Source: Sphingomonas lenta
GTDB taxonomy: Bacteria; Pseudomonadota; Alphaproteobacteria; Sphingomonadales; Sphingomonadaceae
Length of the DNA: 64,000 bases
Assembly: GCF_002288825.1 (NCBI RefSeq)
Contig: NZ_NSLI01000005.1
Span: 248,001-312,000, forward strand
Reading direction: 5' to 3'
Positions 1-7,397 of this stretch are shown piece by piece. The notes beneath the pieces are model-generated. The model was not told where the DNA came from. It ran no database searches and saw nothing but the letters and a program-made list of their open reading frames with translations. The translations under genes and the position numbers were made by a program. Each line of letters starts with the position of its first letter. Positions within the stretch are counted from its first letter, which is position 1.

Positions 1-221
1 ACGCGGCGGAGGCCCGCGGCGGCGGCGCGCATGTAGGAGGTGGGCCTGACCGCGTCGCGCGACACAGCGAGGATGCGGTCGCGCGGCGCGAGCTTGAGCA
101 CATATTGGTCGGCGCAATAGTCGAGGCTGACGATGCGGCGCGGCGAAACGGGCGCAGGCGCGGGCGGCGCGGCGGGCGCGCAGCCCGCCAGCGCGAGCAG
201 GGCCGCGAGCGCCCGGCGCAT
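1..221 (-). CDS. btuF: Periplasmic cobalamin-binding lipoprotein, BtuF-like (partial, runs off left edge)
   Basis: Only the N-terminal 73 or so residues are in the window. They begin with a short hydrophobic signal ending in a lipobox (LALAGC), followed by a Pro/Ala linker and the segment PRRIVSLDYCADQYVLKL. This is typical of the start of the helical-backbone metal/cobalamin receptor fold of ABC importers (BtuF/FhuD class). The ATG shares one base with the TGA of the upstream btuB-like gene (TGATG), so the two are probably translationally coupled and both lie under the cobalamin riboswitch at 2256-2425. The family assignment is from the motif and context. The ligand is inferred from the riboswitch. 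The rest of the gene, and possibly btuC/btuD, should lie beyond the left edge. Confidence 0.75.
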   Translation of the reverse strand, partial: MRRALAALLALAGCAPAAPPAPAPVSPRRIVSLDYCADQYVLKLAPRDRILAVSRDAVRPTSYMRAAAAGLRR

Positions 222-2104
222 CACAGCCGGAGCCTCACCCCGCCATAAGCCGCGCGGCTCGCGGCGCCGTAGCGGAATACGGTCTGGTACTCTTCGTCGA
301 ACAGGTTCTCGACGCGGCCGTAGAGCTCGACGCGGTCGGTGAGCGCGACCGCGGCGCGAAGGTCGGCGAGGACGTAGCCGTCGAGGCGCGTCGCGTTGGC
401 GGCGTCGTCGAAGCTGTCGCCCACCGCCGACAGCGTCGCACCCGCCTGGAGGCCCCACGGGAACTCATAGTCGGCCACGACGCTGAACGTTTCGCGCGGG
501 CGACGGGCTAGCCGGCCGCCCGTGTCGCGGTTCACCGCGTCGATGAAGCTGTATTGGCCCAGCAGGCGCAGCCGCTCGACGGGGCGCAGCGCCAGCGTGA
601 GCTCGACGCCCTCCGCGCGGGTCAGGCGCGTGTTGGCGTAGACGCCGAACGGGCGGTTCACGCAGGGACCGCTCGTCGCGGCGGGCGGGCAGAAGGCGAA
701 ATCGATCTGGTTGTCGATGTCGCGGTGGAAATAGGTGGCGCTCAGCTCCGCCGCCTCGCCGCCAAGGTTCTGGGCGACGCCGACCTCCCAGCTCTCCGAC
801 CGCTCGGGCTGCAGGCCCCGGTCGCCGAAGTCGCTGTAGAGCTGGAACAAGGAAGGGGCCTTGAAACCCTCGCCGTAGCTCGCGCGGAGCCGCGTCGCGC
901 CGCCGTTCGGGCTGAACACGCTCGACGCGGCGACCGTGGTCTCGCCGCCGAACGTCTGGTGATCGTCGTGGCGTACGCCGCCGGTGAGCGTCAGGCCCGC
1001 CACCGGCTGAAGCGTGAGCTCGCCATAGACGCTGGTGATGCGCACGTCGGCGCCGGCGGGCGGGCCGCCATAGCTCGCGGCGCGGTAGCTGGAGCGCTCG
1101 GTCTCCGCGCCGAACACCGCGTCCACGCGCCCGAGGTCGAGGACGCCCTGATACTCGAAGCGCTCGTTCTCGCCCTGGGCGTCGAACGTGGTCGCGCCCG
1201 CATCCTCGTTCTCGCGGTCCGTGCGCGTGTAGGCGAAGGCGACGCGGTTGCGGAACCGGCCGTCGAGGAGCGCGGCGTTGAGGCCCGCATAGCCGGTCAG
1301 CTCGCGCGTGCGCCCCGTCTCGGCCGTGTCGGCGAAGGCGAACAGCGGCGCGGGGAAGCCGTCGATCTCCGTCTCGCCGTCCGAGTAGAAGCCGCGCAGG
1401 TCGATCGCGACGGCGTCGGAGAGGCCGATCAGCGCCTTGGCGTTGGCGCCGACATTCTGGTAGCCGTCGCGCTCCGCCCCGCCCGCGAAGGCGGAGAAGC
1501 CGTCGGTGCGGAAATACCCCGCGCCCGCGCTGAGCGCGGCGGGGCCGACGCGGCCCGACACGTTCGCGACGGCCTGCGCGGTGTCGCGCCAGCCATATTC
1601 ACCGCGCGCGTTCACGCGGAGGTCGTCCGTCGGCGGCGCGGTGAGCAGGTTGACGACGCCGCCGATCGCCTGGCTGCCCCAGATCACCGATTGCGAGCCG
1701 CGCACGACCTCGATCCGGTCGATGTTGTTGACGAGCAGCGTGGCGAAGTTGAAGCCGCCGCCGACCGCGGAAGGGTCGTTCAGCTTGACGCCGTCGATCA
1801 GCACGACGTTCTGGTCGTTCTCCGCGCCGCGGATATTGAGCCCCGCGACCGAGCCCGGCCCGCCGTTGCGCGTGAGCGTCACGCCCGGCACCGTGCGGAG
1901 CAGGTCGACCACCGTCTGCGCCTGGCGGTCGCGGATCTCGTCCGACGTGATCACGGTGACCGATTGCGCGACCTCCTCGATCGGGCGTTCGGTGCGGTTG
2001 GCGGTGACGACTACGTCGGCGCCGCGGGGTTGGTCGGTGTTGTTGTCGGCAGTCGACAGGGGCGCTTGGGCCTGGGCGGCGAGCGCGAGGGTGACGAGAA
2101 GCAA
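221..2104 (-). CDS. btuB: TonB-dependent vitamin B12 receptor BtuB
   Basis: A 627-residue outer-membrane receptor. After a short signal peptide (cleavage near AQAQA) comes a plug domain containing VVVTANRTERP (TonB-box region), VVDLLRTVPGV, LNIRGAENDQNVVLIDG and IEVVRGSQSVIWGSQAIGGVVN. A beta-barrel follows, ending in an aromatic-rich last strand (AAYGGVRLRL). The length matches BtuB (about 610 residues). The start chosen is TTG at 2104, because a GGAGG sits 8 bases upstream and no better in-frame start exists. A cobalamin riboswitch lies directly upstream and a BtuF-like lipoprotein gene follows with a one-base overlap. Together these support B12 rather than siderophore uptake. Expression is presumably shut off when cobalamin is plentiful. 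Confidence 0.92.
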   Translation of the reverse strand: MLLVTLALAAQAQAPLSTADNNTDQPRGADVVVTANRTERPIEEVAQSVTVITSDEIRDRQAQTVVDLLRTVPGVTLTRNGGPGSVAGLNIRGAENDQNVVLIDGVKLNDPSAVGGGFNFATLLVNNIDRIEVVRGSQSVIWGSQAIGGVVNLLTAPPTDDLRVNARGEYGWRDTAQAVANVSGRVGPAALSAGAGYFRTDGFSAFAGGAERDGYQNVGANAKALIGLSDAVAIDLRGFYSDGETEIDGFPAPLFAFADTAETGRTRELTGYAGLNAALLDGRFRNRVAFAYTRTDRENEDAGATTFDAQGENERFEYQGVLDLGRVDAVFGAETERSSYRAASYGGPPAGADVRITSVYGELTLQPVAGLTLTGGVRHDDHQTFGGETTVAASSVFSPNGGATRLRASYGEGFKAPSLFQLYSDFGDRGLQPERSESWEVGVAQNLGGEAAELSATYFHRDIDNQIDFAFCPPAATSGPCVNRPFGVYANTRLTRAEGVELTLALRPVERLRLLGQYSFIDAVNRDTGGRLARRPRETFSVVADYEFPWGLQAGATLSAVGDSFDDAANATRLDGYVLADLRAAVALTDRVELYGRVENLFDEEYQTVFRYGAASRAAYGGVRLRL

Positions 2105-2255
2105 GACACGGTCCTCCGCCCGTTCCGCCGTCGAGCGGTTCGGGGATCAACGACATGGGCGGCCCGCCCGGCGGGACCGGGCGCGACGGCGGCCAAACAG
2201 TGTCGTTGCTGGAGGAGTGGCGCTCCCCGTTCCGCAGGCTGGACCCGGCCCCGAA

Positions 2256-2425
2256 CGAACGACGCGATGGCAGGTCTCCTGGCTCGCCGATCATCGCCTT
2301 CCGGCCGTCTTCCCAAAGCTCGCGCTTCAGTGACTTGGTGGCCGTCGGCTCCCGGCTGACAGTTGCGGGCACAGCCCCGGTTTCGCACCGGGTTCCCTCT
2401 TAGCCTCCGTTATGGAGGACCATCT
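2256..2425 (-). promoter_or_regulatory. Cobalamin (B12) riboswitch upstream of btuB
   Basis: Read on the minus strand, the leader contains the conserved core of the cobalamin riboswitch: a GGGAACCCGGTGCGAAACCG segment (around 2379-2397), then GGCTGTGCCCGCAACTGT, and the B12 box AGCCAGGAGACCTGCC (around 2269-2284). Order and spacing agree with the family. It sits about 150 bases before the TTG start of the receptor gene, so it can sequester the ribosome-binding site or terminate transcription when adenosylcobalamin binds. The outer boundaries are approximate; the core motifs are read directly. Confidence 0.93.
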
Positions 2426-2585
2426 GGGCCGGGCCGATGCGGCAAGCGGCGCGGCGTGTCAACGGGTGGGGCGGGTCGCGCCGGTGGGCTGGATCGTGAA
2501 GCGATACCAGCCCCGGGGAGCCGGTTTCTACCTCTTGAACACTACATTTCTGCAAAACCTACCTCTCTCTGGAGCACCCGCTTGA

Positions 2586-2718
2586 GTTCCTCCCCGGAAC
2601 GGGGAGGGGGACCGCGCCCGTAGGGCGTGGTGGAGGGGTGCTCGCGACGCGCACCGCCCTTCGCGGCCGCCCCTCCACCATGCTGCGCATGGTCCCCCTC
2701 CCCGTGCCGGGGAGGAAC
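2586..2718. repeat. Imperfect inverted repeat, about 50-base arms (REP/MITE-like)
   Basis: The left arm (2586-2638) and right arm (2670-2718) are inverted copies that both start from GTTCCTCCCCGG and read through GGGGAGGGGGACC to GGTGGAGGGG. The left arm itself contains the small palindrome CCTCCCCGGAACGGGGAGG. A related single hairpin occurs at 56264-56282. Such elements are common between genes in sphingomonad chromosomes. No coding sequence was found in the surrounding stretch 2426-2931, which otherwise holds the hairpin at 2777-2813 and the promoter region of the DUF485-actP pair. Confidence 0.8.
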
Positions 2719-2776
2719 GAGGTGTGCAGAATGTCCACCGTGGGTCGAGGTGTACGTTCGCGGCACGGGTCTATGT

Positions 2777-2813
2777 GCCGGACCAGCCGCCGCGGTCGTG
2801 CGGCTGGTCCGGC
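2777..2813. repeat. Perfect 14-bp stem-loop, unassigned
   Basis: The arms GCCGGACCAGCCGC (2777-2790) and GCGGCTGGTCCGGC (2800-2813) pair perfectly around a 9-base loop. There is no T-run on either side, so it is not a classical intrinsic terminator. It lies between the repeat element and the DUF485 gene and could be part of the same family of palindromic intergenic elements or a regulatory RNA structure. Confidence 0.6.
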
Positions 2814-2868
2814 GCGTGGTCATTGTAATCAATTCGGCACGTCCAAGCGGCCACCGCGCTCGCTCCTG

Positions 2869-2882
2869 AGTTAACGCTATCA
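2869..2882. promoter_or_regulatory. Weak match to the LacI-type palindrome, upstream of DUF485-actP
   Basis: AGTTAACGCTATCA matches 11 of 14 positions of the recurring palindrome TGTTAGCGCTAACA found across the xylan locus. It lies about 50 bases before the ATG at 2932. The centre is altered (AACGCT instead of AGCGCT), so it could be chance. Confidence 0.25.
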
Positions 2883-2931
2883 CGAACCTGCGCCCGCGCT
2901 ATAGTCCGGCGACGAGCGGCGGGGAGGGGTG

Positions 2932-3246
2932 ATGGACGCGCACGAGCAGGCGTTGGTGGGGCTGGCCGACGATCCGCGTTACCGGCGGCTGGTGCGGCGG
3001 CGGAGCCGGCTGGGCTGGACGCTCACCGCGCTGATGCTGGTCGCGTACTTCGGCTTCATCCTGCTCGTCGCCTTCGCCAAGCCGCTGCTCGCGCGGCCGC
3101 TGGCGGGTGGGGCGACGTCGGTCGGTATCCCGATCGGATTGGGCGTCATCCTGCTCGCGATCGCGCTGACGGGCGTGTACGTCCGCCGCGTCAACCGCGA
3201 GTTCGACCGCGAGGTGGACGCGCTCGCGCGGGGGTTCCGCGCATGA
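2932..3246 (+). CDS. DUF485 inner-membrane protein (partner of ActP)
   Basis: A 104-residue protein with a charged N-terminus ([18 protein letters not shown]) and two hydrophobic segments, roughly residues 30-50 and 60-83. It ends in a basic/acidic tail with [10 protein letters not shown]. This layout is typical of DUF485 (YjcH-like) proteins, which are nearly always encoded just before the acetate/cation symporter ActP. ATG at 2932 is preferred over the GTG at 2929 because the GGGGAGGGG ribosome-binding site would otherwise touch the start. Its TGA overlaps the actP ATG (ATGA), indicating translational coupling. The biochemical role is not established; an accessory role in transport is the usual inference. 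Confidence 0.85.
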   Translation: MDAHEQALVGLADDPRYRRLVRRRSRLGWTLTALMLVAYFGFILLVAFAKPLLARPLAGGATSVGIPIGLGVILLAIALTGVYVRRVNREFDREVDALARGFRA

Positions 3247-4814
3247 ACGGGGCGACGAACTGGCCCGCGATCGCCATGTTCGCGGGCTTCGTGGCGCTCA
3301 CGCTCGCCATCACGCGCTGGGCGGCGAGGCGGACGCGCACCGCCGACGATTTCTACGCGGCGGGCGGCGGGATCACCGGCTTCCAGAACGGGCTGGCGAT
3401 CGCGGGCGACTATATGTCGGCGGCGTCGTTCCTCGGCATCTCCGCACAGATCTTCGCGGACGGCTATGACGGGCTGATATACTCGATCGGCTTCCTCGTC
3501 GGCTGGCCCATCCTCCTGTTCCTGATGGCGGAACGCTTGCGCAACCTCGGCCGCTACACCTTCGCCGACGTGGCCTCGTTCCGGTTCGCGCAGACGCCCG
3601 TGCGCACGCTCGCCGCGGCGTCGACGCTCATGGTGGTGCTCTTCTACCTCATCGCGCAGATGGTGGGGGCGGGGCAGCTCATACGGCTGCTGTTCGGGCT
3701 GCCCTACCCCTATGCGGTCGCCACCGTCGGCGTGATGATGACGCTCTACGTGCTGTTCGGCGGCATGCTGGCGACGACCTGGGTGCAGATCGTTAAGGCC
3801 GTGCTGCTGCTGGGCGCCGCCACCTTCATCGCGGGCGCGGTGCTGTGGCGCTTCGGCTTCTCGGCGGAGGCGCTGTTCGCGCGCGCGGTCGAGGTGAAGG
3901 GGACGCGCGCGATCATGGGGCCGGGCGGCTTCATCAAGGACCCGGTCTCCGCCGTGTCGCTGGGATTGGCGCTGATGTTCGGCACCGCGGGGCTGCCGCA
4001 CATCCTCCAGCGCTTCTTCACCGTTCCTGACGCGCGGGCGGCGCGCACCTCGGTGCTCTGGGCGACTGGATGGATCGGCTGGTTCTACCTGCTCACCTTC
4101 GTGATCGGCTTCGGCGCGATCGTGCTGGTGGGGACCGAGCCCGCCTATCTCGATCCGGCGGGAGGCTTGAGGGGCGGCGGCAACATGGCCGCGGTGCACC
4201 TGGCGCATGCGGTGGGCGGCGACCTGTTCCTGGGGTTCGTGTCGGCGGTGGCGTTCGCGACCATCCTGGCGGTGGTGGCGGGGCTGACGCTGTCGGGCGC
4301 GTCGGCGGTGAGCCACGACCTCTACGCCAGCGTGTTCCGCCGCGGGCGCGCCGACCAGGCGGCCGAGCTGCGCGTGTCGCGGATCACCGTCCTGGTGCTT
4401 GCGGTGGTGGCGATCGGCTTAGGCGTCCTGTTCGAGCGGCAGAACGTCGCCTTCATGGTCTCGCTGGCGTTCGCCCTGGCGGCGTCGGCGAACTTTCCCG
4501 TGCTGCTCACCTCGCTGCTGTGGCGCGGGTGCACGACCAGGGGTGTGGTGGCGGGAGGCGCGGTGGGGCTGCTGCTCGCGCTGGGGCTGACGATCCTGTC
4601 GCCCGCGATCTGGGTGGCGGTGTTGGGCCATGCCGAGCCGGTCTTCCCTTACGGCTCGCCCGCGATCTTCTCGATGCCCGCCGCGTTCCTGACGATCTGG
4701 ATCGTGTCGCTCATTGACCGGAGCGGCCGGGCGGCCGTCGACCGCGCCGGCTACCTGCCGCAGCGGGTCAGGTCGGAAACGGGCATCGGCGCCGTAGGCG
4801 CATCGAGCCACTGA
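3243..4814 (+). CDS. actP: Cation/acetate symporter ActP (SSS family)
   Basis: A 523-residue sodium:solute symporter with about 13 hydrophobic segments. Visible family signatures are [23 protein letters not shown] near residue 40 (typical of ActP/MctP), [13 protein letters not shown], and [20 protein letters not shown] around residue 255. Length and motif order match acetate permeases, which import acetate and other short monocarboxylates. It is coupled to the DUF485 gene by an ATGA overlap. In this neighbourhood it could recapture acetate released when acetylated xylan is deacetylated, but that link is inference from proximity only. Confidence 0.88.
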   Translation: MNGATNWPAIAMFAGFVALTLAITRWAARRTRTADDFYAAGGGITGFQNGLAIAGDYMSAASFLGISAQIFADGYDGLIYSIGFLVGWPILLFLMAERLRNLGRYTFADVASFRFAQTPVRTLAAASTLMVVLFYLIAQMVGAGQLIRLLFGLPYPYAVATVGVMMTLYVLFGGMLATTWVQIVKAVLLLGAATFIAGAVLWRFGFSAEALFARAVEVKGTRAIMGPGGFIKDPVSAVSLGLALMFGTAGLPHILQRFFTVPDARAARTSVLWATGWIGWFYLLTFVIGFGAIVLVGTEPAYLDPAGGLRGGGNMAAVHLAHAVGGDLFLGFVSAVAFATILAVVAGLTLSGASAVSHDLYASVFRRGRADQAAELRVSRITVLVLAVVAIGLGVLFERQNVAFMVSLAFALAASANFPVLLTSLLWRGCTTRGVVAGGAVGLLLALGLTILSPAIWVAVLGHAEPVFPYGSPAIFSMPAAFLTIWIVSLIDRSGRAAVDRAGYLPQRVRSETGIGAVGASSH

Positions 4815-4860
4815 GCGCCGCTCAGCCGCCGTTCAGCGCGCGCATGGTAGGGACGCGCGC

Positions 4861-5250
4861 ATGAAGAAGCTTCTCTCCACCCTCGTCGCGGCCGCCGTGC
4901 TGAGCGCGCCCGCCGCGGCCGCGCCCCGCGATCCCGAAGCGGAGCTCGCCGAAGCGCTGCGCGGGCGCGTCGCGGGCGAGCCCGTCAGCTGCATCCCGCT
5001 CCGCCAGGCGTCGTCCGAGATCATCGACGGCACCGCGATCCTCTATCGCGTCGGCGACACGATCTACGTCAACCGCCCGCGCGGCGGCGCCGAGACGCTG
5101 CGCCGCGACGACGTGCTCGTGACCCGCACGTTCGACTCGCGGCTGTGCCGGCCGGAGATCGTGACGCTGGTGGACCGGTTTTCGCGGTTCCAGCGCGGCT
5201 TCGTCGGCCTGGGCGATTTCGTCCCTTACCGCCGCGCCGAGACGCGTTAG
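4861..5250 (+). CDS. Small exported protein of unknown function
   Basis: A 129-residue protein with a clear Sec signal peptide (MKKLLSTLVAAAVLSAPAAAA). The mature part has two cysteines (SCIPLRQ and SRLCRPEI) that could form a disulphide. It contains the segments DGTAILYRVGDTIYVNRPRGG and FVGLGDFVPYRR. I do not recognise a named family, though similar short periplasmic proteins seem common in sphingomonads. It stands alone, 46 bases after actP, and is followed by a small hairpin (5254-5276) before the convergent GH5 gene. The start is supported by the signal peptide. Confidence 0.7.
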   Translation: MKKLLSTLVAAAVLSAPAAAAPRDPEAELAEALRGRVAGEPVSCIPLRQASSEIIDGTAILYRVGDTIYVNRPRGGAETLRRDDVLVTRTFDSRLCRPEIVTLVDRFSRFQRGFVGLGDFVPYRRAETR

Positions 5251-5253
5251 AGG

Positions 5254-5276
5254 CTGTTTCAGCTAAGATGAAACAG
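5254..5276. terminator. Stem-loop between convergent genes
   Basis: CTGTTTCA (5254-5261) pairs perfectly with TGAAACAG (5269-5276) around a 7-base loop, just after the stop of the small exported protein. There is no long T-run, so it would be a weak terminator. Confidence 0.4.
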
Positions 5277-5308
5277 GCGGCGCCGCATCCGCGTAAGCGG
5301 ATCGAGTG

Positions 5309-6310
5309 CTACGGGATCAAGGCGGCGCGGATCGGCTCGACCCAGCGGTCGCGGTCGATGTCGTACACGATGAAGTCGCTGTCGAACTGCCAATAGGCCC
5401 AGGGCAGTCCGCGCCTCTCCGCCTCGCGGCGCACCGTCGCGGTGTAGCGGACGCGGTCGGCCATCGGCGTGCCCGACTTGTCATACGCGCCGAATTCGCC
5501 GAGCAGCACGGGGCGGCCGTTCGCCTTCGACCAGGCGGCGACCTTGTCGAAGTCGCGCGCGATCCGCGCCTCGTCCTCCGCGGTGAAGGGGACGCCGCGC
5601 ACGTCCTTCATCTCCGGCGTCCAGCTCGCGCCCTGGTGCGTGAAGCGGAACGGCTCGTAGGAGTGGAACGTCGCGATGATGTCGCGGTCGGCGGCGGGCA
5701 GCTCGAGCGTCGGCAGCTCCTCCAGGTTGTTCCAGCGCGTGGGCCCGATCACCAGCGTGCGGCGCGGGTTGGTGGCGCGGACGGCGGGGATCAGCTTCGC
5801 CACCATCCCGTTCCAGCGTGCGGCGTCGAGCTTGCCGTGCGGCTCGTTCAACAGCTCGAACAGCACTGTGTCCGGAGCGTTGCGGTAGCGCTCGCCGATC
5901 TGCGTCCAGAAGGCGAGGAGCTTGGGCTCGCACGTGTCCGGGTCGGCGGCGCAGGCGTTGAAATCATGCTCGTCGAGGATCACGCCCAGGCCCGCCTCCG
6001 TTGCCTGGTCCACGACGCGGTCGAGCGTCGCGAGCCAACGGGGATCGAGCCGGTTCCGCGCGTCCATATGGTCGAACGCGAACAGCACCACGCGCACGAA
6101 GTCGAAGCCGCCGTCGCGGATGACCTTGAAATGCCTCGGCTTGAAGCGCGCCTTGGCCGGGTCCTTCCACATCGGGTCATAGCCGATGATGTTGACCCCG
6201 CGCTTGAGCTTGGCGGCGGTGGCCCACGCGTCGCCGGGCGCGGGCTGGGCGGCGGCGATGGTCCCGGTCAGCGCGAGCAGCGCGGCGGCGAGCCAGTGGA
6301 CGATCCTCAT
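5309..6310 (-). CDS. Secreted GH5 endoglucanase-type glycosidase
   Basis: A 333-residue protein with a signal peptide (cleavage near residue 21, AAA-QPAPGD) and a single GH5 TIM barrel. The acid/base glutamate is E156 in LLNEPHG and the nucleophile is E272 in LLGEFGAY. RGVNIIGYD near residue 37, FVRVV near 71 and HSYEPFRFTHQG near 216 are further GH5 landmarks. It should cut beta-1,4-linked glucan or mannan outside the cytoplasm; substrate cannot be decided from sequence alone. It starts 5 bases after the stop of the SMP-30-like gene, so the two form an operon transcribed away from the GH43 gene at 7398. It probably extends the xylan locus to cellulose/mixed-linkage glucans. Confidence 0.88.
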   Translation of the reverse strand: MRIVHWLAAALLALTGTIAAAQPAPGDAWATAAKLKRGVNIIGYDPMWKDPAKARFKPRHFKVIRDGGFDFVRVVLFAFDHMDARNRLDPRWLATLDRVVDQATEAGLGVILDEHDFNACAADPDTCEPKLLAFWTQIGERYRNAPDTVLFELLNEPHGKLDAARWNGMVAKLIPAVRATNPRRTLVIGPTRWNNLEELPTLELPAADRDIIATFHSYEPFRFTHQGASWTPEMKDVRGVPFTAEDEARIARDFDKVAAWSKANGRPVLLGEFGAYDKSGTPMADRVRYTATVRREAERRGLPWAYWQFDSDFIVYDIDRDRWVEPIRAALIP

Positions 6311-6315
6311 TCAGA

Positions 6316-7317
6316 CTATTCTCCCAGGGTGATCGGCACGCGCAGCACGCGGTCGTCGGCGGCGAGGAACAGCGCCCGGCCGTTCTCGCCCAGCGCGCAG
6401 TTGGCTACAGGCGCGCCGGTCGCAATCAGGCCGAGCGGCTCGCCCTCGCGCGACAGGATGTGGAGCCCGCCGGGGCCGGTGCAGAACATCGTCCCGTCGG
6501 CCGCCACCTTCATGCCGTCGGGCAGGCCGGGGCCGGGCCGGCCGGCGAAGTCGAGGAACACGCGCCGGTTCCGCGCGTCGCCCTTCGCGTCCAGGTCGTA
6601 GGCGTAGATGCGCGGGGCCGCCTCGTCGGACACGGCGACGAACAGACGCCGCTCGTCGGACGAGAGCGCGACGCCGTTGGGCCGCGCGAGCGTGCCGTCG
6701 ACGAGCACCGGCTCGCCGCCCGACCGCCAGCGATAGACGCCGTTGTGCGGCAGCTCCTTGACGGGCGAGCGGTCGCCGTCGGCGAGGCCGTAGGGCGGAT
6801 CGGTGAACCAGATCGCGCCGTCGCGCGCGACCGCCATGTCGTTGGGGCTGTTGAAGCGACGGCCCCGGTAGCGGGCGACCAGCGTCGTACGCCGGCGCGT
6901 CACGAGGTCCAGCCGATCAATCGTCCGGCCGCCGCTATTGGCGATGAGCAGCCCGCCCGAGCGGTCGAGCGCCAGCCCGTTCGCGCCGGGCTCGCGGATC
7001 AGCTTGGGGTCGAACGCGGGCGCGCCGGAGGGTGACAAGAACACGGACACGCGGTCGTGCTTCGTCCAGCGGCGTATGACGTTGGCGGGCGGGTCGGTGA
7101 AGAGCAGCGCCTGCTGACGCGGCAGCCAGACCGGACCTTCCGCCCAGCGTATGCCCGTCGCGATCGTCTCCACGCGCGCGCCGGCGTCGAGCACGCGGTC
7201 GAGCTTGGGGGAGAGGCGGCGGATGACGGGCGGCTCCGCGGCGCGCGCCTGCACGGCCAGGGCCGCTCCCGCGCCGACCAGAAAGGCGCGGCGGCCGAAC
7301 ACGGCATCTTCACCCAT
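6316..7317 (-). CDS. Tat-exported SMP-30/gluconolactonase-family lactonase
   Basis: A 333-residue six-bladed propeller of the SMP-30/LRE family. Landmarks are GIRWAEGPVWLP (first metal ligand Glu), NSPNDMAVARDGAIWFTDPPYGL near the centre, and RPNGVALSSDERRLFVAVSD plus LPDGMKVAADGTMFCTG (later metal-ligand segments). The N-terminus carries a twin-arginine signal (GRRAFLVGAGAALAVQARA), so the enzyme should act in the periplasm on aldonolactones. This differs from the cytosolic-looking lactonase at 39917-40807. It is co-transcribed with the GH5 gene and divergent from a GH43 gene. The exact lactone (glucono-, xylono-, other) is not determinable from sequence. Confidence 0.85.
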   Translation of the reverse strand: MGEDAVFGRRAFLVGAGAALAVQARAAEPPVIRRLSPKLDRVLDAGARVETIATGIRWAEGPVWLPRQQALLFTDPPANVIRRWTKHDRVSVFLSPSGAPAFDPKLIREPGANGLALDRSGGLLIANSGGRTIDRLDLVTRRRTTLVARYRGRRFNSPNDMAVARDGAIWFTDPPYGLADGDRSPVKELPHNGVYRWRSGGEPVLVDGTLARPNGVALSSDERRLFVAVSDEAAPRIYAYDLDAKGDARNRRVFLDFAGRPGPGLPDGMKVAADGTMFCTGPGGLHILSREGEPLGLIATGAPVANCALGENGRALFLAADDRVLRVPITLGE

Positions 7318-7335
7318 GCGCGATCCTCCACGCCA

Positions 7336-7349
7336 TGTTATCGCTCCCA
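7336..7349. promoter_or_regulatory. Candidate operator between the lactonase and GH43 genes
   Basis: TGTTATCGCTCCCA matches 11 of 14 bases of the recurring palindrome TGTTAGCGCTAACA. It lies in the 80-base divergent promoter region and could serve both directions. It is weaker than the sites at 15428 and 42764. Confidence 0.45.
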
Positions 7350-7397
7350 GAGCTTAGGACGGGCGAACCGGCGCGTCGAGACGGAAGGGAGCGGAGC

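Noticed and set aside
554..2359. A 601-codon plus-strand open frame over btuB and the riboswitch
   Set aside because: Antisense to a clear TonB receptor; Arg/Ala-rich composition without motifs.
2586..2718. Possible CRISPR or phage attachment site in the repeat-rich stretch before actP
   Set aside because: Only two inverted copies with no spacer periodicity, no integrase and no tRNA nearby.
2979..4316. A 445-codon minus-strand open frame over DUF485-actP
   Set aside because: Antisense to a recognisable transporter; composition is His/Arg/Glu-rich shadow.
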